Made by a program: the position numbers and the translations under genes | Assembly (NCBI GenBank): GCA_002440885.1 | Contig: DJVY01000099.1 | Location: forward strand, 1-22,700 | DNA from: Bacteroidales bacterium UBA6244 | GTDB lineage: Bacteria > Bacteroidota > Bacteroidia > Bacteroidales > F082 | Reading direction: 5' to 3' | DNA length: 22,700 bases | The notes under the pieces: model-generated | Seen by the model: the letters and a program-made list of their open reading frames with translations, nothing else | Databases searched by the model: none | Told to the model about the DNA's origin: nothing | Part shown: in pieces, positions 7,834-15,649 of the stretch | Position numbering within the stretch: position 1 is the stretch's first letter | How the letters are laid out: every line of letters starts with the position of its first letter

Positions 7834-9174
7834 ATGGAAGTACTTATTGAGCAATTGCTGGTTTATGGCGTAGTTATCTTATTCTGTTTGTTTGTAGTCA
7901 TATGGTATCTCCGTTCACAGCGTCGCAAATCGAAGCTTGTGGAGCAAAAAATTGCACAAGCCAAGATCGACGGGCTTTATGAACCTGTTTCGTTGCATCC
8001 TGTTGTGGATATTGGGAGCTGCATTCAAAGCGGGGCATGTATTCAGGCCTGTCCTGAGAAAGATATTTTGGGCATACGTAACGGAAAAGCGACCACCATT
8101 AATGCTTCCCGATGCATCGGTCATGGAGCTTGCTTTCATGCCTGCCCGACGCAAGCCATAACGCTTTGCATTGGAACGGAGAAGCGGGGCGTTGAGTTGC
8201 CCCATGTTAGCCAGGAGTTTGAAACTAACGTATCCGGCATGTACATTGCTGGCGAACTTGGTGGGATGGGACTGATTAAAAACGCCGTTGAGCAGGGGCG
8301 ACAAGCTGTTGAAAACATTTATAAATCAATGAAATCGGACAAGAAAAGCCACACTTCTGATTTCGACCTGATCGTGGTTGGCGCTGGCCCGGCGGGGATC
8401 TCCGCCACTTTAACGGCCAAAAAGTTGGGGTTAAAATGCCTGACTGTTGAACAGGATACCTTAGGAGGCACTGTTTTCAGCTTTCCGAGATCAAAAATTG
8501 TGATGACTTCGCCTATGGATTTGCCATTGCACGGGAAAGTAAAACTGTTTGAAACCAATAAATTGGAATTACTTGACCTCTGGAAGACCGTGTTAAGTAA
8601 AAACGAAATTGATATTAGGGAAAATACCAAAATTGAATCTATCGAAAATGCCGATGGCGTTTTTAATCTGCATACCAAATCGGGGTCAACTTTAACTTCA
8701 AGATTCGTGCTCCTGGCCATTGGACGTAGGGGTACGCCGCGAAAATTAAATGTTCCTGGCGAAGAGTTGCCAAAAGTGGCTTATCGACTGTTAGAGCCTG
8801 AAGATATTAGTGATAAGCATATTGTTGTTGTTGGCGGCGGTGATTCGGCGGTTGAATCGGCCTTGCTGCTTGCCGATAAAAACAAAGTGATTCTTTCGTA
8901 CCGGGGAGAGGCTTTTCAGCGAATTAAACCTAAGAACGCCGAACGGGTTTCAAAAGCCGCTCAAGAGGGCTTAATTGATTTGCGTTTCAATACCAATTTG
9001 GTTTCAATTGGGACAGACGATGTACTTATATCCGGCAACGGAAATGCGAACCCGGTGAGTGAAAAAAATGATCTGGTCTATATTTTCGCTGGTGGCGAAT
9101 TACCCTCTCAGTTTTTGCAGAAAGCCGGCATTCAGATAACGAAAAAGTTTGGAGAGGCCATTTTAAAGCATTAA
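7834..9174 (+). CDS. Membrane-anchored Fe-S/FAD oxidoreductase (ferredoxin-like + thioredoxin-reductase-like, permuted)
   Basis: The 446-residue protein starts with one transmembrane helix (about 5-26) followed by RSQRRKSK, so the catalytic part should be cytoplasmic. Two ferredoxin-like motifs follow: CIQSGACIQACP (63-74) and CIGHGACFHACP (94-105); each lacks the usual second cysteine (Ser66, His97). Next comes TNVSGMYIAGELGGMGL (131-147), which resembles the C-terminal FAD motif of thioredoxin-reductase-like enzymes. Only then come the N-terminal FAD motif GAGPAG (183-188) and the NAD(P) motif GGGDSA (334-339). The order suggests a circular permutation. No redox-active CxxC of true thioredoxin reductases is present, so it is probably not a disulfide reductase. 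Likely role: oxidise NAD(P)H (or reduce NAD(P)+) and exchange electrons with the adjacent cytochrome b. Confidence 0.88.
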   Translation: MEVLIEQLLVYGVVILFCLFVVIWYLRSQRRKSKLVEQKIAQAKIDGLYEPVSLHPVVDIGSCIQSGACIQACPEKDILGIRNGKATTINASRCIGHGACFHACPTQAITLCIGTEKRGVELPHVSQEFETNVSGMYIAGELGGMGLIKNAVEQGRQAVENIYKSMKSDKKSHTSDFDLIVVGAGPAGISATLTAKKLGLKCLTVEQDTLGGTVFSFPRSKIVMTSPMDLPLHGKVKLFETNKLELLDLWKTVLSKNEIDIRENTKIESIENADGVFNLHTKSGSTLTSRFVLLAIGRRGTPRKLNVPGEELPKVAYRLLEPEDISDKHIVVVGGGDSAVESALLLADKNKVILSYRGEAFQRIKPKNAERVSKAAQEGLIDLRFNTNLVSIGTDDVLISGNGNANPVSEKNDLVYIFAGGELPSQFLQKAGIQITKKFGEAILKH

Positions 9175-9198
9175 AAATCAGTCTTAACTGTAAGCAGT

Positions 9199-10788
9199 AT
9201 GTCGAAACGGAAGTATATTTATTTGGTAGTCACCTTGATGTTTACTCAGGCTTTTTTACATGCCCAGATTTCTCCGGGCGACTTGGCTGAGGTACACGCA
9301 CATCTCGAAGGTATATCGAAATGTACCCTGTGTCACGAACTCGGAAATAACGTAACAAACGAAAAATGCCTCGACTGTCATACTGAAATAAAAACCCGTG
9401 TAAGCCAAAATACAGGATACCATGCCTCATCAGAAATTAAGGGTAAAGCCTGTGCTTCATGCCATAATGACCATCACGGACGAAACTTTCAGATTATCCG
9501 GTTCAACACGGAGCAATTCGATCATCAGCTTACAGGATATGAGCTGCTTGGGGCACATAAAACAGCCAAATGCGAGGCGTGTCATCAAAAAAAATATATA
9601 GCCGATCCGCAACTCAAGGAAAAACAAAAAACGTTCCTGGGTCTTGGAACAAGCTGTTTAAATTGTCATGAAGACTTTCATCAAAAAACACTTTCTGAGC
9701 AGTGTGCCGACTGTCATGATTTTAATAAATTCAGACCTGCGCCAAAGTTTGATCATAACAAATCGGCTTTCGTGTTGCGGGGAAAGCACAACGAAGTCGA
9801 CTGCATAAAGTGTCATCCCATGGTTGTTCAGGGAGGTCGTGAGTTGCAACAATTTAAAGGAGTCGAATTTAACAACTGTACCAATTGTCACAAGGATGTT
9901 CACAACAATAAGTTTGGACAGGATTGCAAAAGTTGTCACAACGAAGAATCTTTTTTCGTTATCAAGAGCATGGAGCAGTTCGATCACAGTAAAACCAATT
10001 TTAAACTTACCGGGAGTCACCAACGTCTGGATTGCAAAAAGTGCCATAAAACAAAATATACCGATCCCATTAAACACGAACGCTGCGATGATTGTCACAC
10101 AGATTATCACGAAAAGCAGTTTGTTAAAAACGGAAAAACACCTGATTGCAAGGACTGCCACACGGTTTTTGAATTCCGGGGTTCAACGTATACCATCGAT
10201 CAACATAATGCCGGTGTATTTCCTTTGGAAGGAGCCCACATGGCCACACCTTGTTTTGTGTGTCATTTAAAAGACAATAAGTGGAAGTTCAAACAAATTG
10301 GTAAAACTTGCGTCGATTGCCACAAAGACATTCATCTTAACTATATCAACCCGGAATATTATCCGGAATCTTCCTGCAATTCATGCCATTCGGTTGAATC
10401 ATGGCGCTTTATTCAATTCGATCACTCCAAAACCAAATACAACTTGCTGGGAGCACATCAAAAGCAAAGTTGCAGGGCCTGCCATTTTAAAGGGGCGGAG
10501 AATGGCGATAACAATCAGAAATTTAAAGGGTTATCTGCCGATTGCATTTCCTGTCATCAGGATGTGCATGAAGGGCAATTTGCAATAAATGATAACACCG
10601 ATTGCAGCCGATGTCATATTAACGATCATTGGAAGCCCGAAAAATTTGATCACGACAATACCCGATTTCCGCTGGATGGTCGTCATGCCAATGTGGCTTG
10701 TTTTAAATGCCATAAGCAGCTGGTTATTAACGAAAGAAAAGTTACTCAATATAAACTGGAGGAATTCAAATGCGAAAACTGTCACTAA
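9199..10788 (+). CDS. 20-haem c-type cytochrome built of triheme modules
   Basis: A signal peptide (residues 1-23, ending LHAQ) directs the 529-residue protein to the periplasm. I count 20 CxxCH haem sites, from CTLCH near residue 42 to CENCH at the very C-terminus. They fall into repeated modules: a histidine pair of the form FDHxxxxFxLxGxH, followed by three CxxCH sites, the second often continuing as CHxDxH. The histidines outside CxxCH are probably sixth ligands. This resembles the c7 triheme domain (PpcA) and its concatenated forms in Geobacter (GSU1996 family). There are seven modules, but the last has only two haems (CFKCH, CENCH). The stop overlaps the next gene by 19 bp. Inferred role: periplasmic electron wire between the inner-membrane cytochrome b and outer-membrane partners. 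Confidence 0.95.
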   Translation: MSKRKYIYLVVTLMFTQAFLHAQISPGDLAEVHAHLEGISKCTLCHELGNNVTNEKCLDCHTEIKTRVSQNTGYHASSEIKGKACASCHNDHHGRNFQIIRFNTEQFDHQLTGYELLGAHKTAKCEACHQKKYIADPQLKEKQKTFLGLGTSCLNCHEDFHQKTLSEQCADCHDFNKFRPAPKFDHNKSAFVLRGKHNEVDCIKCHPMVVQGGRELQQFKGVEFNNCTNCHKDVHNNKFGQDCKSCHNEESFFVIKSMEQFDHSKTNFKLTGSHQRLDCKKCHKTKYTDPIKHERCDDCHTDYHEKQFVKNGKTPDCKDCHTVFEFRGSTYTIDQHNAGVFPLEGAHMATPCFVCHLKDNKWKFKQIGKTCVDCHKDIHLNYINPEYYPESSCNSCHSVESWRFIQFDHSKTKYNLLGAHQKQSCRACHFKGAENGDNNQKFKGLSADCISCHQDVHEGQFAINDNTDCSRCHINDHWKPEKFDHDNTRFPLDGRHANVACFKCHKQLVINERKVTQYKLEEFKCENCH

Positions 10789-13169
10789 TTGTTGCCCTCT
10801 TATGCTGTGTGTTCAGTGTGTGGGCACAGTCGCCTCACGGAGATAACCTAACAATCAGTTGCGATGATTGCCATCAGACAACGGGTTGGACAATGAAACC
10901 CGGTACTTACACCTTCGACCACAATGTGGCTACCCAATTTACGCTGGTAGGTCAACACAGCGCGTTAGACTGCAAATCATGCCATCGTACCCTGGTCTTT
11001 GATCAGGCTAAACCTGAATGCGTATCCTGTCACACGGATATGCACAATCAAACGGTTGGCATGGATTGCGCTTTGTGCCATACTTCACAATCGTGGCTTG
11101 TGCCAAATATTACCGAGATACACCAAATGAGCAGGTTTCCGCTTATGGGGGCACATTTAACAGCCGACTGCAACGACTGTCATCCTTCGGCTTCGCTGCT
11201 CAGCTTTGAGCCTTTGGGCATTGAATGCATCGATTGCCATCAAACAGACTATAACCAGACGCAGAATCCAAATCATGTAACAGCCGGCTATTCAACAAAT
11301 TGCATCGAATGTCATTATATGAATATGTTCACGTGGTCAGGTGCTGGTATTGACCATAGCTTTTTTCCACTGACTCAGGGTCATGCCATTGGCGATTGCT
11401 TTCAATGTCATACCCAAGGCACAGCTTATTCAAACATTTCATCTGATTGTTTTTCCTGTCATGAGCAGGATTACCAGACCACCTCAAACCCCAATCATTC
11501 CGCTATTGGACTTTCGTTAACTTGCAACGAATGTCACACCACCATCCCCGGATGGAAGCCAGCCGACTTTAATCAGCATGATGCCCAATTTTTCCCAATA
11601 TATTCAGGTGAGCACAATGGAGAGTGGGTCAGCTGCACCGACTGCCATCAAAACCCCGCAAACTATGCCCAGTTTACCTGCATCGACTGTCATGAGCACA
11701 ACAAACCGGATATGGATGATGAACACAGCGATGTTGGAGGGTATCTCTACGAAAGTCAGGCCTGCTTCGATTGTCACCCCACAGGCAGTGGCGAAGGAGG
11801 GTTTAACCACAACTTGTCGGCTTTCCCTTTAACGGGTGCGCATACCAGTGTTGAATGTTCAGATTGTCATGTTAATGGTTATTCAGGAACTTCTACCGTT
11901 TGTTACGATTGTCATGAAGTCGCCTTTACGCAAACCTCAAACCCACCACATAACGCCATTGGAATCACTACGGATTGTGACTTGTGCCATACCACCTTGC
12001 CCGAATGGAAACCGGCCACTTTTCCTATCCATGATAATTATTACACGCTCACGGGAGCTCACGGACGCATATCCACCGATTGTTTTGCCTGCCATGAAGG
12101 CAGCTATGTGAACACGCCAAATCTATGTTTTAGCTGCCACAGTAACGATTACAATCAAACCACTGATCCCCCACATCAAGCCGCTCAGTTTTCAACCGAA
12201 TGCGAAACCTGTCATGCTACCGAAGCCTGGCAACCTGCCACTTTTGATCATGATGAACAATATTTCCCCATTTATTCTGGAGAGCATCAGGGTGAATGGA
12301 ATAGCTGTACCGAATGTCATACCAACCCAGCCAGTTATGCCATATTTAGCTGCATCGATTGCCATGAGCACAACCAGACCGACATGAACGATGAACATGG
12401 AGGGATACCGGGATATGAGTATGCAAGCGAAGCCTGTTTCGCCTGTCACCCTACCGGCAGCGCTGAAGGCGGGTTTAATCATAATGCCACCAATTTCCCT
12501 CTCACAGGAGCTCACAATACAACGGAATGCTCAGCCTGCCATCAAAATGGATATGCAGGAACAACCATGATTTGTGGCGATTGTCATCAGACAGATTACA
12601 GCCAGACTTCCAATCCCAACCACAACACCATCGGTATCACTACCGAATGTGAGGATTGCCATACCACCAATCCTGGTTGGAATCCGGCAACTTTCTCTAT
12701 ACATGATCAGTATTATTTGTTGGCTGGCGCTCACCTGGGGATAGCCAACAATTGTGCAGAATGCCACAGCGGAGACTACAACAGTACGCCCAATACCTGT
12801 TATGGCTGTCATCAAAACGATTACAACCAAACCAATGACCCGCCCCATGCGTCAGCACAGTTCCCTACCGATTGTGAGTCGTGTCATACACAAAGCGTGT
12901 GGGTGCCGTCCACCTTTAATCATGATGGGCAGTATTTCCCCATATACAGCGGGGAACACCGAAACGAATGGACCAGTTGCGCCGATTGCCATACCAATCC
13001 GTCTAATTATGCCTCGTTTAGCTGCATCGATTGCCATGAGCATAACCAGACCGATATGAACGATGAGCATCAGGGTGTTTCAGGTTATCAGTACAACAGC
13101 GATGCTTGTTTTAATTGCCATCCAAATGGCAGCTCGGCACGTATTTTTCCAAAACGGTATAACGATTAA
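10770..13169 (+). CDS. 31-haem c-type cytochrome with nine-haem internal repeats
   Basis: The signal peptide (residues 1-19, cleavage predicted VWA|Q) is followed by 780 residues carrying 31 CxxCH sites, about one haem per 25 residues. The first (CDDCH, 31-35) stands alone; the other 30 form ten triheme modules, each led by a G-x-H element (VGQH, MGAH, TQGH, SGEH, TGAH and so on). From residue 275 the modules are arranged in a higher-order repeat of exactly 224 residues: FPIYSGEH occurs at 275, 499 and 723. The third long copy stops after one triheme module and ends in a short non-repeat tail (SARIFPKRYND). The start codon lies inside the last codons of the upstream cytochrome. The protein may reach or sit in the outer-membrane barrel encoded next; no lipobox is evident. 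Role inferred from composition and context. Confidence 0.94.
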   Translation: MRKLSLIVALLCCVFSVWAQSPHGDNLTISCDDCHQTTGWTMKPGTYTFDHNVATQFTLVGQHSALDCKSCHRTLVFDQAKPECVSCHTDMHNQTVGMDCALCHTSQSWLVPNITEIHQMSRFPLMGAHLTADCNDCHPSASLLSFEPLGIECIDCHQTDYNQTQNPNHVTAGYSTNCIECHYMNMFTWSGAGIDHSFFPLTQGHAIGDCFQCHTQGTAYSNISSDCFSCHEQDYQTTSNPNHSAIGLSLTCNECHTTIPGWKPADFNQHDAQFFPIYSGEHNGEWVSCTDCHQNPANYAQFTCIDCHEHNKPDMDDEHSDVGGYLYESQACFDCHPTGSGEGGFNHNLSAFPLTGAHTSVECSDCHVNGYSGTSTVCYDCHEVAFTQTSNPPHNAIGITTDCDLCHTTLPEWKPATFPIHDNYYTLTGAHGRISTDCFACHEGSYVNTPNLCFSCHSNDYNQTTDPPHQAAQFSTECETCHATEAWQPATFDHDEQYFPIYSGEHQGEWNSCTECHTNPASYAIFSCIDCHEHNQTDMNDEHGGIPGYEYASEACFACHPTGSAEGGFNHNATNFPLTGAHNTTECSACHQNGYAGTTMICGDCHQTDYSQTSNPNHNTIGITTECEDCHTTNPGWNPATFSIHDQYYLLAGAHLGIANNCAECHSGDYNSTPNTCYGCHQNDYNQTNDPPHASAQFPTDCESCHTQSVWVPSTFNHDGQYFPIYSGEHRNEWTSCADCHTNPSNYASFSCIDCHEHNQTDMNDEHQGVSGYQYNSDACFNCHPNGSSARIFPKRYND
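11592..13130 (+). repeat. In-frame 672-bp tandem repeat inside the 31-haem gene (2.3 copies)
   Basis: Copies run 11592-12263 and 12264-12935, with a partial third from 12936 to about 13130. The phase is fixed by the FPIYSGEH codons at 11592, 12264 and 12936. Each full copy encodes nine CxxCH sites. Stretches such as the CIDCHEHN / MNDEH segment are nearly identical at the nucleotide level between copies two and three, suggesting recent duplication or gene conversion. A degenerate nine-haem block precedes the first copy (residues about 57-274). Confidence 0.9.
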
Positions 13170-13179
13170 TCTCTAAGTT

Positions 13180-14787
13180 ATGAAGTATCTGTTGCTTTTA
13201 CTATTCGTTATCATGGGGCTGTATACCAATGCCCAAACTAAAACTGCTGTTCCAGAGGGGGCTGTTTCGTACGTCACCTCCCAAAATGTGTATGTCCGTT
13301 ATACTTCAACCGAACACCTAAAGCCAGGCGATACTTTGTTTATCGATCAGGATGGAAAAATGATGCCTGTACTTACCATCTCCAGCCTTTCGTCCATCTC
13401 CGCTGTTTGCAAACCCCTTGGCGAATATACAGGTGTTGTGGGCGATAAACTGATTAGCAGATCTGTGCAGTCGGCAGAAACGGTTGCAGAGGAAAGTCAG
13501 GTAAAGGATACACAACCCGGGCAGGAAATTCCGTTGGTTGAAGAAAATGAAAAAACGGAAACCCAAGCTCCGGCTATCAAACAAAAAATATCCGGACGGG
13601 TAGGGGTTAGCTCCTATTTAAATTTCTCTGATTCGCCGGGAGGAAATTCGCAACGCATGCGCTATACTTTTTCGCTGAATGCCAGAAATATAAATGATTC
13701 AAAACTTTCATTAGAAAGTTATTTTTCTTTTGTCCACCGCAGTGGCGAATGGGATGAAATAAAGGATGATATTTTCAATGGATTGAAAATATATAGCTTA
13801 GCACTCAATTATCAGTTCTCAGAAAATTACAGGCTCTGGTTAGGTCGGAAAATTAACCCAAGGCTTTCGAGTGTTGGAGCGATAGACGGCTTACAGTACG
13901 AAATGGGCTGGGGTGCGTTCACCATTGGATTAGTAGCCGGGAGCAGACCTGATAATCTGAATTACAGCTTTAACCTGAATTTATTGCAGTTTGGAGGATA
14001 TCTGGGGCATGAATTCCGGAAAGAAAAAGGGATGGCCCAAACCACCCTGGCCATCATGGAGCAGGAAAACGGAGGGGCAACTGACAGGCGATTTGCCTAT
14101 ATCCAGCATGTGAACACCCTCATATCCAACCTGTATTTCTTTGGGAGTGCCGAATTCGACCTCTATAAAAAGGTGAACGAGAAAAAGAGCAATACGTTTA
14201 ACCTGTCGAATTTGTACTTGTCGTTACGCTATCGGATTATAAAACCCCTCTCGGTCACCGTTTCGTACAGTAACCGGGAAAATGTAGTCTATTATGCAAC
14301 CTACGACAGGGATTTTATCGAGCGTCTGCTGGATACGGATGGCACTCAGGGATATCTGCTTCAGGTAAACTATCGTGCAGGAAGAAATGTTTTTACAGGT
14401 GTAAAAACCGGCTACCGTTTCCGCTTACAAGACCCTCTGCCAACGAAAAATCTTTATGCTTTTGTTACTCTGAGTCGTTTGCCGGTGATTAACTCCTCTG
14501 TTACCCTTTCTGCTACTTTCCTCGAAACAGCTTACCTGTCAGGAAAAATCTTTAGTATCGGGATGAATAAGGAATTGATTCCTGCTCGCCTGGATGGCGG
14601 AATTGGGTACAGGTATGTGCAATACGATTTTAGTCATTCCGAATCGGCTCTAAATCAAAATATGGCCGAACTCAACCTTACCTGGCGTATCATGCAGAAA
14701 CTCTTTGGCTCTCTGAATTTTGAAGGCACTTTTGATGATGACTATAGCTACCAGCGCGTTTATATAAATCTTACGCAAAGGTTTTAA
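13180..14787 (+). CDS. Outer-membrane beta-barrel protein of the cytochrome operon (putative porin partner)
   Basis: The 535-residue protein has a signal peptide (1-18, ending TNA|Q). A soluble N-terminal domain (about 20-100) and a Glu/Thr/Pro-rich linker (about 100-135) follow. From about residue 137 to the end, alternating short amphipathic strands with aromatic girdles and charged turns predict a barrel. It ends in INLTQRF; a C-terminal phenylalanine is typical of BAM-assembled barrels. No haem motif is present. It starts 10 bp after the 31-haem gene, so it should be made together with it. By analogy with MtrB or Pcc porins it could hold a cytochrome within the outer membrane, but I see no recognisable similarity to those families, and a different surface role is possible. 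Confidence 0.85.
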   Translation: MKYLLLLLFVIMGLYTNAQTKTAVPEGAVSYVTSQNVYVRYTSTEHLKPGDTLFIDQDGKMMPVLTISSLSSISAVCKPLGEYTGVVGDKLISRSVQSAETVAEESQVKDTQPGQEIPLVEENEKTETQAPAIKQKISGRVGVSSYLNFSDSPGGNSQRMRYTFSLNARNINDSKLSLESYFSFVHRSGEWDEIKDDIFNGLKIYSLALNYQFSENYRLWLGRKINPRLSSVGAIDGLQYEMGWGAFTIGLVAGSRPDNLNYSFNLNLLQFGGYLGHEFRKEKGMAQTTLAIMEQENGGATDRRFAYIQHVNTLISNLYFFGSAEFDLYKKVNEKKSNTFNLSNLYLSLRYRIIKPLSVTVSYSNRENVVYYATYDRDFIERLLDTDGTQGYLLQVNYRAGRNVFTGVKTGYRFRLQDPLPTKNLYAFVTLSRLPVINSSVTLSATFLETAYLSGKIFSIGMNKELIPARLDGGIGYRYVQYDFSHSESALNQNMAELNLTWRIMQKLFGSLNFEGTFDDDYSYQRVYINLTQRF

Positions 14788-14896
14788 GCTGATTACCAAC
14801 TAACGCGAAATTCGAAGGGTTGTTTGTGAACTTGGTTGCTGAACTTGCCAATAACTTCAGTCCTATAAATGAAATCTTTTTTGAAATGGCCATGAA

Positions 14897-15052
14897 TCAG
14901 GCTTTTCTTCCTGTACGTGCCAGATACTTCTCTTTAGCCTCAATAGGGTCAGCATCAATTGCAATGTAAATCTTAGTTCGGTAGTCGATTACTACTACCT
15001 GAAGTTTAGATAAATTAGGTGAAGGAAAGGTGACTTGTTTTTTATCGTACAT
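14897..15052 (-). CDS. Small hypothetical protein (51 aa)
   Basis: ATG at 15052 to TGA at 14897-14899 encodes 51 residues. The composition looks like a genuine small protein: a hydrophobic beta-like core (LQVVVIDYRTKIYIAID) followed by a charged helix (PIEAKEKYLARTGRK). There is no signal peptide, cysteine or membrane segment. It is convergent with the barrel gene, with 109 bp between stops. Phrases such as IDYRTKIYI and DPIEAKEKYL resemble short uncharacterised proteins I have the impression of seeing in Bacteroidota, but I cannot name a family. The gene is short and could be chance, though the protein-like order in an otherwise AT-rich, stop-filled stretch argues for it. Confidence 0.5.
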   Translation of the reverse strand: MYDKKQVTFPSPNLSKLQVVVIDYRTKIYIAIDADPIEAKEKYLARTGRKA

Positions 15053-15399
15053 GATCTTTTTTTTTGTACTGCGCTATACAGTGAATACCAAGCTTAGTAT
15101 ATGCCCCTAAATTTTCGGTTAAAGTAGTTCTTTTTTTGCTCGCTTTGATAAAAAAATAAAAATATTTCAAAAAATTGTCATTTTTTGAAATCGTTTTAAA
15201 ATAAATTTTAAGAATATTGACATGTTTTTATAGACATTTGACTTAAAATGCTGATTTAAAACGTGAAAAACCATCAGTAAAAAAATTAAATTTGATCCCT
15301 AATAATTCATAAAGTGCATATATACAGGTGAATAGATGTGCTTAAGGAAAAATATTTCTACAATATTTAAAAAAAGGCCATTTCCATAGAAAAACATTG
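15053..15399. other. AT-rich intergenic region upstream of the cold-shock gene
   Basis: No plausible gene on either strand. It is strongly AT-rich with many A/T runs and contains a perfect hairpin (15164-15191). The cold-shock promoter box begins at 15400, just past the end of this stretch. An ATG at 15397 is in frame with the cold-shock gene but overlaps that promoter box, so it is not a real start. Confidence 0.6.
15164..15191. repeat. Perfect AT-rich hairpin, 11-bp stem and 6-nt loop
   Basis: ATTTCAAAAAA (15164-15174), loop TTGTCA, TTTTTTGAAAT (15181-15191). It has a T-run on either strand and could act as a weak terminator, an operator or a DNA-bending site about 240 bp before the cold-shock gene. 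Function unknown. Confidence 0.5.
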
Positions 15400-15407
15400 T
15401 ACTTTTG
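15400..15407 (+). promoter_or_regulatory. Candidate -7 box (TACTTTTG) of the cold-shock gene
   Basis: TACTTTTG, followed by CACC, is an exact TAnnTTTG match, 22 bp before ATG 15430. It fixes the true start, because a transcript beginning near 15412 cannot use the in-frame ATG at 15397. Confidence 0.55.
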
Positions 15408-15429
15408 CACCACATTTAAATATCACATA

Positions 15430-15621
15430 ATGAATAAAGGAACAGTAAAATTTTTTAATGACACCAAAGGTTTCGGTTTTATCAAAGACGCCGATTCGTC
15501 TAAGGAGTATTTTGTACATTCAAACGGTTTAAAGGACATGATCAGTGAAAATGATGAAGTTACTTTTGACCTTGAAGAAGGAAGAAAAGGATTAAATGCA
15601 GTTAATGTAAGACTGGCTTAG
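15430..15621 (+). CDS. cspA: Cold-shock domain protein (CspA family)
   Basis: The 63-residue protein is a single cold-shock domain. It begins MNKGTVKFFNDTKGFGFI, with RNP1 KGFGFI (13-18) and an RNP2-like YFVHS (27-31), the residues that bind single-stranded RNA and DNA. The length is normal for Bacteroidota Csp proteins (about 63-70). ATG 15430 is chosen over the upstream ATG at 15397 because the family starts here and because of the promoter position. It is monocistronic, with its own promoter and a strong terminator 29 bp after the stop. The expected role is as an RNA chaperone in cold or growth transitions. Confidence 0.96.
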   Translation: MNKGTVKFFNDTKGFGFIKDADSSKEYFVHSNGLKDMISENDEVTFDLEEGRKGLNAVNVRLA

Positions 15622-15649
15622 TTTATATTATACCCTACATTTAAGGTTT

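Noticed and set aside
9658..10161. Minus-strand hydrophobic frames opposite the cytochromes
   Set aside because: They arise because reverse-complemented Cys/His/Asp/Asn codons read as hydrophobic residues; no start context or family match.
10770..10830. Lipoprotein signal at LLCC of the 31-haem cytochrome
   Set aside because: Residues before the cysteine (ALL) do not fit the lipobox, while VWA|Q gives a standard cleavage site.
11592..13130. CRISPR or transposon-like repeats
   Set aside because: The repeats are in frame and encode haem modules; there are no spacers or terminal inverted repeats.
13130..13169. Frameshift truncating the third repeat of the 31-haem cytochrome
   Set aside because: Only 10 bp separate the stop from the next gene and no other frame continues the repeat; it looks like the natural end.
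15397..15429. Upstream ATG extending the cold-shock protein by 11 residues
   Set aside because: It precedes the TACTTTTG promoter box and the extra residues match nothing in the family.
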